Source of the DNA: Homarus americanus
Lineage: Eukaryota; Arthropoda; Malacostraca; Decapoda; Nephropidae
DNA length: 64,000 nucleotides
Direction: 5' to 3'
Assembly: GCF_018991925.1 (NCBI RefSeq)
Contig: NW_024720711.1
Coordinates: 6,992,365-7,056,364, forward strand
Under the pieces are notes generated by a model. The model saw only the letters and a list, made by a program, of their open reading frames with translations, was not told the origin of the DNA and did not search any database. This document shows positions 54,507 through 64,000 of the stretch, piece after piece. Position 1 is the first letter of the stretch. Each line of letters begins with the position of its first letter. Both the position numbers and the translations under genes were made by a program.

Positions 54507-57500
54507 GAGTAGGCGTGTGTGTGGTGACTGAGAGACTACAGTAGGCGTGTGTGAGGTGACTGAGAGACAACAGTAGGCGTGTGTGTGGTGACTGAGAGAC
54601 AACAGTAGGCGTGTGTGAGGTGAGTGAGAGACAACAGTAGGCGTGTGTGAGGTGAGTGAGAGACTACAGTAGGCGTGTGTGAGGTGGTGAGAGACTACAG
54701 TAGGCGTGTGAGAGTGACTGAGAGACAACAGTAGGCGTGTGAGGGTGACTGAGAGACTACAGTGGGCGTGTGTGAGGTGAGTGAGACACGGTAGGCGTGT
54801 GTGAGGTGACTGAGGACAACAGTAGGCGTGTGTGAGGTGAGTGAGAACTACAGTAGGCGTGTGTGAGGTGACTGAGAGACAACAGTAGGCGTGTGTGGTG
54901 ACTGAGAGACTACAGTAGGCTGTGTGAGGTGAGTGAGAGACAACAGTAGGCGTGTGTGAGGTGACTGAGACTACAGTAGGCGTGTGTGTGAGGTGACTGA
55001 GAGACTACAGTAGGCGTGTGTGAGGGTGATGAGAGACTACAGTAGGCGTGTGTGAGGTGGTGAGACTACAGTAGGCGTGTGTGAGTGACTGAGACAACAG
55101 TAGGCGTGTGTGGTGAGTGAGAGACTACAGTAGGCGTGTGTGAGGTGAGTGAGAGACTACAGTAGGCGTGTGTGAGGTGACTGAGGAACAACAGTAGGCG
55201 TGTGTGAGGTGACTGAGGAACAGCAGTAGGCGTGTGTGAGGTGAGTGAGAGACAACAGTAGGCGTGTGTGAGGTGACTGAGACTACAGTAGGCGTGTGTG
55301 GTGACTGAGAGACTACAGTAGGCGTGTGTGAGGTGAGTGAGAGACTACTGGCGGCGTGTGTGGGGTGACTGAGGCAACAGTAGGCGTGTGTGAGGTGAGT
55401 GAGAGACTACAGTAGGCGTGTGTGAGGACGAGACTACAGTGGCGTGTGGAGGTGACTGAGAGACAGCAGTAGGCGTGTGTGAGGTGACTGAGAGACTACA
55501 GTAGGCGTGTGTGAGGTGACTGAGAGACAGCATGAGGCGTGTGTGAGGTGAGTGAGAGACTACAGTAGGCGTGTGTGAGGTGACGAGAGACAACAGTAGG
55601 CGTGTGTGGGGTGAGTGAGAGACTACAGTAGGCGTGTGTGAGGTGAGTGAGAGACTACAGTAGGCGTGTGTGAGGTGACGAGACAACAGTAGGCGTGTGT
55701 GAGGTGAGTGAGAACAACAGTAGGGCGTGTGTGAGGTGACTGAGAGACTACAGTAGGCGTGTGTGAGGGTGAGTGAGAGACACAGTAGGCGTGTGTGAGG
55801 TGACTGAGAGACAACAGTAGGCGTGTGTGAGGTGAGTGAGACTACAGTAGGCGTGTGTGAGGTGACTGAGAGACAACAGTAGGCGTGTGTGAGGTGAGTG
55901 AGAGAGAGACAACAGTAGGCGTGTGTGAGGTGACTGAGAGACTACAGTGACGTGTGTGAGGTGGTGAACTACAGTAGGCGTGTGTGAGTGACTGAGACAA
56001 CAGTAGGCGTGTGAGGTGAGTGAGAGACTACAGTAGGCGTGTGTGGTGCTGAGGAACAGTAGGCGTGTGTGAGTGGTGAGAGACAACAGTAGGCGTGTGT
56101 GAGGTGAGTGAGAGACAACAGTAGGCGTGTAGGTGAGTGAGACTACAGTAGGCGTGTGTGAGGTGAGTGAGAGACTACAGTAGGCGTGTGTGAGGTGACT
56201 GAGAAGACAGCAGTAGGCGTGTGTGAGGTGAGTGGAGAGACAACAGTAGGCGTGTGTGAGGTGACTGAGACAACAGTAGGCGTGTGTGAGGTGAGTGAGG
56301 AACAACGTGGCGTGAGGGTGGAGACACAGTAGGCGTGTGTGAGGTGAGTGAGGACAGCAGTAGGCGTGTGTGAGGGGTGAGTGAGAGAGACAACAGTAGG
56401 CGTGTGTGGTGAGTGAGACTACAGTAGGCGTGTGTGGGGTGAGTGAGACACAGTAGGCGTGGGTGACTGAGACAACAGGCGTGTGAGGTGGTGAGAGACT
56501 ACAGTAGGCGTGTGTGAGGTGAGTGAGACAACAGTAGGCTGTGTGTGTGGTGACTGAGAGACTACAGTAGGCGTGTGTGAGGGTGACTGAGGAACAACAC
56601 GTAGGCGTGTGTGGTGGTGAGACTACAGTAGGCGTGTGTGGTGACTGAGACTACAGTAGGCGTGTGTGAGGTGACTGAGACAACAGTAGGCGTGTGAGGT
56701 GAGTGAGACTACAGTAGGCGTGTGTGGGAGGTGACTGAGAGACAACAGTAGGCGTGTGTGAGGTGAGTGAGACTACAGTAGGCGTGTGTGGGGTGACTGA
56801 GGACAACAGTAGGCGTGTGTGTGGGGTGAACTGGAGAGACTACAGTAGGCGTGTGTGAGGTGAGTGGAGAGACAACAGTAGGCGTGTGTGTGGTGACTGA
56901 GAGACTACAGTAGGCGTGTGGGGAGGTGAGTGAGAGACAACAGTAGGCGTGTGAGGTGACTGAGAGACTACAGTAGGCGTGTGAGGTGACTGAGAGACTA
57001 CAGTGGCGTGTGTGAGGTGAGTGAGAACAACAGTAGGCGTGTGAGGTGAGTGAGAGACAACAGTAGGCGTGTGTGAGGTGAGTGAGACTACAGTAGGCGT
57101 GTGTGGTGAGTGAGACTACAGTAGGCGTGTGTGGTGAGTGAGAGACAACAGTAGGCGTGTAGGGGCGGTGAGAGACAACAGTAGGCGTGTGAGGTGAGGT
57201 GAGAGACTACAGTAGGCGTGTGTGGTGAGTGAGAGAGACAGCAGTAGGTGTGTGTGAGGTGAGTGAGAGACTACGGTAGGCGTGTGTGAGGTGAGTGAGA
57301 GACAACAGTGGGCGTGTGTGAGGTGACTGAGGACTACAGTAGGCGTGTGTGAGGTGACTGAGAGACAACAGTAGGCGTGTGTGAGGTGAGTGAGAGACTA
57401 CAGTAGGCGTGTGTGTGAGGTGACTGAGAGACAACAGTAGGCGTGTGTGAGGTGAGTGAGAGACTACAGTAGGCGTGTGTGAGGTGACTGAGAGACAACA

Positions 57501-58228
57501 GTAGGCGTGTGTGAGGTGAGTGAGGAGACTACAGTAGGCGTGTGTGAGGTGAGTGAACAACAGTAGGCGTGTGTGAGGTGAGTGAGAGACTACAGTAGGC
57601 GTGTGTGAGGTGAGTGAGAGACAACAGTAGGCGTGTGTGAGGTGAGTGAGAGACTACAGTAGGCGTGTGTGAGGTGACTGAGGGACAACAGTAGGCGTGT
57701 GAGGTGGTGAGAGACTACAGTAGGCGTGTGTGAGGTGACTGAGAGACTACAGTAGGCGTGTGAGAGGTGACTGAGAGACAACAGTAGGCGTGTGTGAGGT
57801 GGTGAGACTACAGTAGGCGTGTGTGAGGTGACTGAGACAACAGTAGGCGTGTGTGGTGGTGAGACAACAGTAGGCGTGTGTGGGGTGACTGAGACTACAG
57901 TAGGCGTGTGTGAGGTGACTGAGAGACAACAGTAGGCGTGTGTGAGGTGAGTGAGACTACAGTAGGCGTGTGTGAGGTGACTGAGAGACAACAGTAGGCG
58001 TGTGTGAGGTGACTGAGAGACTACAGTAGGCGTGTATGGGGTGACTGGAGACTACAGTAGGCGTGTGAGGTGACTGAGAGACAACAGCAGGCGTGTGTGA
58101 GGCGACTGAGAGACTACAGTGGGCGTGTGTGGGGTGACTGAGACAACAGTAGGCGTGTGTGAGGTGAGTGAGAGACTACAGTAGGCGTGTGTGGGTGTGA
58201 AGACAACAGTAGGCGTGTGTGAGGTGAA
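54507..58228. repeat. 32-bp satellite, 3.7 kb, dimeric
   Basis: About 115-120 copies with core GTAGGCGTGTGTGAGGTGA. Two monomer types differ at two sites: CTGAGAGACAACA and GTGAGAGACTACA. In 57240-57660 they alternate, giving a 64-bp dimer. In 54700-57200 many units lack 1-6 bases at varied places. The minus strand is largely stop-free, giving Ser/His/Thr/Pro repeat frames up to 185 codons. No protein gene. Confidence 0.97.
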
Positions 58229-58369
58229 TCGTTATGAGGGAGGTGTAGTGAAAGGTTCCAGAGGGGAGGTGGGTGTTAAGGGTGTGAGTCAGAGGGGAAA
58301 TGTTGTCTCCCCTTTTTCTCGGTGGGTTTTATGAAGTACTAATTGATGAGGTCTGGTGCTACAGGAGGC
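58229..58369. other. Spacer between satellite and LINE tail
   Basis: G/T-rich at left, ordinary at right; it may hold the eroded 5' part of the element. Confidence 0.4.
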
Positions 58370-58910
58370 CACACACACCCCACCTACAGTCAGCTCTTGA
58401 GGCCTACTGGACCCTTTGCTTGGCGCCCCTACAATGTCACTTGGACTATTCCTGTTCATCATGGTACTCTGTCCTAACACACTGAAATCCAAGCAACAAA
58501 TTATTCAAAATATGGCGGTGAAGTTCATTGTTGACGTGAAAGCAAGATATCGCGCTGGTCAGGAAGTTCTTCAATCACTGAATACATGAAATGTGACGGA
58601 CAAAGTGAAGCGACTGGGGCTGAATCACGCTTACGGGATATTCAGGGGTCTGTGCGGGTATCGAACAACAACCTTTGCAGGAATTAGGGATCATGAACCG
58701 GCAGAACACTAGAGGGAGTGAACATAATTTTATGCTACCTGGTGTCACGGTCAGGTGAAAAACACTTTTTTTCTTTACAGTTATAACAGACTGGAACAAG
58801 TTACCTGTCCACAGTAAAACCAGTTATGGCATCAACAACAATTCAAAGTTAAAACTAGACAAAGAATACATAACAGATGAACCTGTAAGAGAAGAGAAGA
58901 GAGAGTGAGT
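58370..58910 (+). pseudogene. Non-LTR reverse-transcriptase C-terminal remnant
   Basis: Frame 1 gives LQCHLDYSCSSWYS (the 'iQcHFDYacs.WY' segment after the RT core). Frame 3 from 58479 gives KQQIIQNMAVKFIVDVKAR and GQEVLQSLNT, a stop, then NVTDKVKRLGLNHAYGIF. Frame 1 from 58693 gives NTRGSEHNFMLPGVTV, a TGA, then TLFFFTVITDWNKLPV, with the final stop at 58906-58908. This is the known order of the ORF2 C-terminal tail (dRvkqLrLnH, NTRgs..nF, FF..i..WN.LP). At least two frameshifts and several stops: a dead fragment. It belongs to a different family from the 36-kb and 63.6-kb remnants. Confidence 0.87.
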
Positions 58911-59532
58911 TTCTATATTTTAACACACAATATTTGGACTGTTGAAGTGAGCAGACACACTCGGATAATCCAAATACAATGTAATGCTTCTTATATTGAT
59001 CAACAAATTTTGACTTTTACTGTTACTGGTTAAGTGACCTAACCTAAACAAAGGAACCCACTGGAAATAATATCTGATGGCTTTGTACCTTACTGTTTAC
59101 TATTGTCTGCCTCCACGGTCTGTGTGCACTGTTTACACTCTTGTCTTTACACATACTGAACTCTATACCTGCATTGATATATACAGTACCGGTACATGCT
59201 AAACCAATCGTAATACAGTATATAGATATATATACATATTCATATAAGATAATTCAAATATATATACATCATACATACATGAGTACGCATAAAACTCGAA
59301 ATATCCCGACCTGCATAAATTAAGATGAGTGGCCAACGCAGAATGCAAAGCCCTGTTGAATTACTCTGTTTATTTTACAGGAGATATTGTTTCATTACCA
59401 TACTAATGAATGTTCAATGGAGTTCAGTTTGAAGTTTATTGTTTTTCCCTCGACCGTGTGAATATGCAGATGATCTTGGCACTTCCCACACTGCTTTTAT
59501 GAACGTTTATATAAAAATTTTGGGGGTAGGTG

Positions 59533-59537
<5 letters not shown>
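58911..59537. other. AT-rich noncoding
   Basis: Possible 3' UTR of the preceding element at left (TGTTGAAGTGAGCAGACAC); no clear poly(A). ATATATACATA words near 59225-59280. Nothing else was recognised. Confidence 0.4.
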
Positions 59538-59569
<32 letters not shown>

Positions 59570-59865
59570 GTTCTTACGCGATAAGTTCCTCTCGGACCAC
59601 AATATGAAGATAAATGAAGGAAATAGCCAAGCCAGCCAATCAGTCAGCCAGCCAGCTATCCAATGAGCCAGCCAGCCAACCAGCAAGCCAAGTAATCAGT
59701 CAGCCAGCAAGCCAGTCATCCAGCCATGCAGCCAACCAACCAGTCAGCCAGTAAGCCAGCCAACCAGTCAGCCAGCAAGCCAGTCATCCAGCCATGCAGC
59801 CAACCAATCAGTCAACCAGTAAGCCAGCCAACCAGTCAGCCAGTCAGCCAGCCAACCAGCCGCGG
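59538..59865. repeat. (TC)n then CCAGCCAACCAGTCAG repeat
   Basis: 30 bases of TC. From 59624, degenerate CCAG/CAGC tetranucleotides; CAGCCAGCAAGCCAGTCATC recurs at 59701 and 59769, a 68-base higher unit. Confidence 0.93.
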
Positions 59866-60639
59866 GTTCCAATATTGCCGTCTGTATGGGACTACCTTCA
59901 TTATTAATCAAATATAGATCAAAAGGTTTCGTTTCTTTCATATCCACCTCAGGCAGACGCTCACCCTTCTCTCTGCATTTCCATACTTTGCTTCATTATG
60001 ACTTTTGGTGCCAGTGTGGGCTACCTAGATGGAGAGAGAGAGAGGAGGGGAGAGTGAGGGATGGGTGAGGTGACTGTTTTGGGGGGAGTTTCAAAAGACT
60101 TCGTTTTCTTCAGGAAGTTAGAGAGTTTGTATGGTACACTGAGCTGTTTTGCAGCCAAATATTAAATACGTTCTGTATTTTACTCATCGACTAAGGTTAA
60201 GTTAATTATCTATTTAACATCCCAATTTTTAAACCTAATCATCCCTCAAAACAGAAAAAAAATCCCTAAAATTAAAAATACCGAACGAAAATTTTAGGCT
60301 CATTTGCCACCTCTTCCCCGACTCCTCCTCCTACTCGAGGCCTGGAGCCCAGCGTCAAGGAACCGTAGGGGCGGAGATATTATGTGTTTCAACCTCATAT
60401 CAGTCCATTATGAATTCTTTTGCAGTCGCGGGTGTTGAATCTCAAAATAAAAGCCCAAAGGTTGGATATTGGGAAATGAAATAGTTAAAAAAGAAAGGAG
60501 GCATTGGGTTTTTATCAGGTCTCGGCTTTTGATCGTTGGTCTCGACTTGCCGCGGGTTTAAGGTTTAATTTCTGTCTGCCGGGTTTTATTACTTTTTAGG
60601 TATCGGGGCGTATGGGATGATTAATTTAGGTAGGTATGT
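59866..60639. other. Complex unique stretch
   Basis: About 770 bases with few simple repeats; 60300-60480 is CpG-containing. No coding frame was recognised. Confidence 0.4.
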
Positions 60640-61060
60640 GGGGAAGTTGTTGCTTGTTTTGTTTATTGTTTGTGTGGTAGTGTGTTTGTTTGTTGTTGTT
60701 TGTGTGGTAGTGGGTTTGTTGTTTGTGTAGGGAAGTTGTTGCTGGTTGTCTGAGTGTGTGTGTGTGTGTGTCTTAGTGTTGTTTGTTTCAATGCCAGTTG
60801 TTGACGATGTTTCACTGTGTTTCAAGTTAGTGTTTCGAAGTAGTTTTGCTGAGTGTTTCAGGTTTCAGTTTGTTTCAAGTGATTGTATTGGATGGTGTTT
60901 CAGTGTGTTTCGATGGATGTTTCGGTATATTTCAATGATTTTCGAACATGGATGGATGAGTGGATGAGTGAATTATTAGATGGATGGATTAGTGCATAAA
61001 TGGATGGATAGATAGGTGGATGGATAGATAAATGGATGGATAGGTGGGTGGATGAATTTC
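60640..61060. repeat. TTTGTTGTTTGTGTG, GTTTCA and GGAT repeats
   Basis: GTTTGTTG words to about 60740, a short GT, GTGTTTCAGTGTGTTTC words at 60780-60930, then (GGAT)n with GAGT variants at 60948-61050. Confidence 0.8.
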
Positions 61061-61199
61061 CTCATTATATATTATTAACTTTTGCACTCGAGTTAGGTGA
61101 CATAACTCTGACGTGGTGTTATGGTTCGCCAGAGTTACCTCTGTGCTGGGGCTTAGCGTTCATTACATCTTTCTGAAAACTCAAAGAATAGACAACTAA

Positions 61200-61870
61200 A
61201 TGTTTCAATAAAGCTTCGAAGCTCTCTAACTTAACTGAAGCCTCACATGTCCACTACACTTCACTGCTCGCTAAAGCCACAAGCCCTCCCCCTCCCCTTC
61301 AGTTCGCCACGCTCTTCTGAATCCGTGAGTAAAGCTTCAGGTACTCGACTCCTCGGCTCACATATTGACTCGAATTCCTTCATACTACCTGTAGGGAATT
61401 CTGAAAGTCTAAGTAAACTTCTTCTCCTACACTAAGTTCTCGAGGTTCAGTCGGCTCACTGTTGAAACAATATCGCCGACCCCAAAACTTTAGTTGAAGT
61501 CATTGAATCCATTGGACTTGAGGCCTTTCAATAGTTTCTTACGCCGATTAAAACTTAAAAAACGGAGCTTCAGCACTAACGAAACAACGCGAAACAGGCC
61601 CCCCGTATCCCTCCTTTTGTATTTTAAAGTCGAGTTAACAAAAGCTTCCGAACACCAGCAAACACATCCTAACTGACCTGCCCCTCCCTTCCCCTCATGG
61701 TGTTTTGAATCCAAGTTAATAAATGAAAACTCGAACACCACCAAACACCCCCCCTCCCTGCCCCATGGATGTTTTGAAGCTAAGTTGACGTCTCATTTAG
61801 CTGACTGTAGCGTCCCTGCCCCTCCCCCCCCGGGCTCACCAGCTAGGGCGACTCAAGAAAGCTTCACTGG
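61200..61870. repeat. Degenerate ~65-75 bp tandem repeat with AAGCTTC
   Basis: Related phrases recur: GTGAGTAAAGCTTCAGGTAC, GAGTTAACAAAAGCTTCCG, TGTTTTGAATCCAAGTTAAT, TGTTTTGAAGCTAAGTTGAC and CAAGAAAGCTTCACTGG. Most are preceded by a CCCTCCCC block and followed by CGAACACCANCAAACA. Units are old and irregular; best copies lie at 61614-61800. Confidence 0.6.
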
Positions 61871-61929
61871 TGCATGAAAATGACTCTCTGTCAAAGTTAG
61901 AGATGCGAGGCTGCCACACCGTGAGTCAT

Positions 61930-62099
61930 TTGTTTCCGTCGCTCCTTCCCTCCTACTCTCTGTGTCCGTCCTTTTCTCCTCCTCTTCCTCTTCCCCTTCC
62001 CCCTCCTCTTCCCCTCCTCTTCCTCCCTCTTCCCCTTCCCTCCTCCATCCTCTACTTTCTTCTTCTTTCTCAACCTCCATTTCCTTCACCTGATAGATC

Positions 62100-62146
<47 letters not shown>
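61930..62146. repeat. CTTCC/CCTCTT tract and (TC)n
   Basis: Pyrimidine-rich sequence, then 46 bases of TC at 62101-62146. Confidence 0.9.
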
Positions 62147-62148
<2 letters not shown>

Positions 62149-62219
62149 GTTATGGCTGTGGCCGGAGAGAGAGGGCGCCTGTGATTGGTTGAGGCGACGC
62201 CGTTCATTTATTATTGAGG

Positions 62220-62899
62220 TGTGTCGGGATGCTTATGATGGTAGGGAGGGAGGGAAGGGAGAAGGAGGAGCAAAAAGAAATAGGGAACGAGAGAGAGAGA
62301 GAGAAGGTAAGAAAGGGATGGGGAGAGAGAAAGGAGAGGAGGAGGAGGTGGTGAAGGAGGCGGGAGAGAGAGAGAGATAGAGAGAAGGAGGGAAGAATGG
62401 GTGCTAGAAGGAGGTGAAGAATAAGGCGAGGAAGAAGTTAGGGAAGAGAGGAGGAGGAGGAAGGAAAGAACTAAGAGAGGGAGAAAAAGAAGAAAACGTG
62501 GTCGTAAAAGATGATGGATAAAGGAGGTACGAGAGAAAAGAAGAAGAAGAAGGAGGAGAAATACCGAATGAGAGATAAAACAGAAGAAAAATGAAAAGAC
62601 GGAAAAATAGAAAGGTATGAGAGATAAGTGAGGGAGGGTAGGGGGAGAGGGAGATAGGAAGAGAAGCAGGGAAGGAAGGACAAGGAGTAGATGGAGGGGA
62701 GCAGGGTGAGGTGAAAGAATAAGGCAGGACTGAGGACAGGGAGTGAAAGGCATGAGTGAGGGAGAGGGAGAAGGGGTGAGGGGAGAGGAGGAGTGGGGTG
62801 TAGGGGAGAGGAGGAATGAGGGGAGGTGGTTGGTTGTGGGTAATAATAAGAGGCAGGAGACTGAGGGGTTAAGAAAAAGTGATGCAGTAACGGGTAATG
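62220..62899. repeat. Purine tract ~540 bases, then GGGGAGAGGAGG repeat
   Basis: GAGAGAGAAGG/GGAGGAGG sequence broken only by scattered T or C. GGGGTGAGGGGAGAGGAGGA words at 62770-62830. Confidence 0.88.
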
Positions 62900-63225
62900 A
62901 AAGGAGAGTGGATGTGGCAGTGAAGGCAGGGTGTGACAGTGAAGAAGGGGTGTGATAGTGAAGAAGGGGTGTGATAGTGAAGAATGGGTGTGATAGTGAA
63001 GAAGGGGTGTGGTAGTGAAGACTGGGTGTGGCTGTGAAGGCAGCGTGTCACAATGAAGGCAGGGTTTGGCAGTGAAGACTGGGTGTGGCTGTGAAGGAAC
63101 ATGTGTGACAGTGAAGACAGGATGTGGCAGTAAAGGCAGGGTGTGACAGTGGAGACAGGGTGTGGTAGTGAAATCAGGGTGTGACGTGAAGGAACGTGTG
63201 TGACATTGAAGACAGGATGTGGTAA
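62900..63225. repeat. 19-bp tandem repeat
   Basis: About 16 units with core GTGATAGTGAAGAAGGGGT and variants GTGGCTGTGAAGGCAGGGT and GTGACAGTGAAGACAGGGT. Exact 19-base spacing at 62941, 62960 and 62979. Confidence 0.95.
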
Positions 63226-63409
63226 TGTAGAAGAAGAATGCCAGCAAATGAAAAGCAAAGGAAGGGGGTGATGATGAAGGGAGGGGAGGAGAAATGATGA
63301 TGAATATTGAGGTAAATGAAGAATTTGATGAAGGGGCGAAGCAATAAAGAAAGAAGAGGTGGTTTTTTAGCATAAATGGGAAGGGAAGCAATTGAGGGGA
63401 ACTGGAGCT

Positions 63410-63520
63410 GGGTGTGGAGTAAAAGGAGGGGTGTGGAGTAAAGGGAGGGGTGTGGAGTAAAGGGACGGGTGTGGAGTAAAGGGAAGGGTGTGGAGTAAAG
63501 GGAGGGAAGTGGAGTAAAGG
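63410..63520. repeat. 19-bp tandem repeat, related unit
   Basis: About six units of GTGGAGTAAAGGGAGGGGT. Same length and same GTGNNAGTNAAGNNNGGGT pattern as the array at 62900-63225, so probably one family split by about 185 bases. Confidence 0.93.
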
Positions 63521-64000
63521 GGATAACAGTACCAATCGAGTGTGGTTCTATTTCCTCACACTCTAATGGCATAGTGTTGGAGTGTGTGGCCGTATGTCTG
63601 GCCACACACTTTACATTTCGTGTTGTTCATATCTGCTTCAGGAACATACTGCCAGAGGTACTTATATCCTAACCATAGTCTAGCGGTTACATCATCTTGT
63701 AATCTAGTGATCTTGTTACTTGCTCCATATACATGTTTCACTTGATACATCTCATCATGGTAAACAATGATATTGACTGGTATCTGTTTGTACTTGTTTA
63801 CTTCAGGGTCTTCAATAAGTTATTTCTTGATTACAGTTTGATGGACCTATAGATTGTATTCAGTAGTGTTGTTGTTAGTCATGAATTTAGTTGGGCATGA
63901 ACACTGTCATGATCACTGAGGCCTGTGTGAGAGGTCAACAGCAGCTTGATCCTTACACCCCTGTTAACAAGGAGAGCATATTTATATCTGACTTCTGGGA
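63521..64000 (-). pseudogene. Retroelement ORF2 C-terminal remnant, cut by window edge
   Basis: The minus strand from about 63822 reads EDPEVNKYKQIPVNIIVYHD, then KITRLQDDVTARLWLGYKYL, then a CCHH-like CKVCGQTYGHTLQHY that breaks at about 63570. The reading then resumes one frame over as PLECEEIEPHSIGTV, restoring the final Cys of CxxC-H-HYxxxC. A TAA lies at about 63823-63825 and further stops lie to the right. The LRLGYKYLWQ plus zinc-motif order is the post-RNase H tail of non-LTR elements that I recall as common in decapods. It is a dead copy, possibly continuing past the window. Confidence 0.85.

Noticed and set aside
53317..54570. 417-residue minus-strand open frame
   Set aside because: It spans a purine minisatellite and the 31-bp repeat; the translation is Ser/Pro/His/Leu low complexity with repeat periodicity.
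54507..58228. Regularly spaced 32-bp units resembling a CRISPR array
   Set aside because: Units are head-to-tail with no unique spacers, and the sequence is eukaryotic in character. The same applies to the 41-, 31-, 29- and 23-bp arrays.
62471..63535. 354-residue minus-strand frame
   Set aside because: It is built from the purine tract and the 19-bp repeat (Phe/Ser/Pro/His periodicity); no domain.

Overview
The window looks like non-genic, repeat-dominated nuclear DNA of an arthropod, most likely a decapod crustacean. The main reasons are: (1) a clean block of the arthropod telomere pentamer TTAGG near 6.5 kb, with TTAGG or TCAGG blocks at several other places; (2) very dense di-, tri-, tetra- and pentanucleotide microsatellites and minisatellites, as known from shrimp and crab genomes; (3) decayed retroelement reverse-transcriptase tails whose wording, from memory, resembles decapod, cnidarian and mollusc copies. 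No operon structure, complete protein gene, rRNA, convincing tRNA gene or CRISPR array was found. Organism identity is an inference.

Layout: 0-6.7 kb holds a 22-bp satellite, several short tandem arrays and a 1-kb G-rich minisatellite, ending in the telomere-type block. 7-24 kb alternates purine or pyrimidine tracts, microsatellites and arrays with units of 23, 24, 31, 41 and 82 bp; it contains two minus-strand copies of a tRNA-derived SINE (10.8 and 21.7 kb) and a weak candidate exon at 17.0 kb. 24.9-26.0 kb is a 5'-truncated, poly(A)-tailed retroelement copy flanked by a GTA-repeat direct repeat. 26-36 kb holds more arrays, including a 92-bp higher-order repeat made of three monomers at 28.4 kb and a 19-bp array at 34.5 kb. 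36.1-36.7 kb is a second 5'-truncated LINE tail, flanked by identical ATT/AC microsatellite sequence. 37.6 and 52.3 kb hold plus-strand SINE copies. 43.2-44.1 kb is a complex, CpG-rich unique stretch with a 20-bp palindrome. 46.3-48.5 kb is a 13-bp satellite that is open in all three plus-strand frames. 50.4-51.0 kb is a diverged relative of the 22-bp satellite, with nuclear-receptor half-sites. 54.2-58.2 kb is a 4-kb 31/32-bp satellite, followed by a third LINE tail at 58.4 kb. 61.2-61.9 kb is a degenerate AAGCTTC-containing repeat. The right end (63.5-64.0 kb) is a fourth retroelement tail on the minus strand.

The long open frames in the window are almost all by-products of tandem repeats with no stop codon, and should not be called genes. 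The biology that can be supported is repeat biology: truncated target-primed insertions into microsatellites, one SINE family, and satellite evolution with higher-order units. Frame breaks in homopolymers, and scattered 1-3 base gaps in the satellites, suggest that some decay may be residual long-read consensus error.
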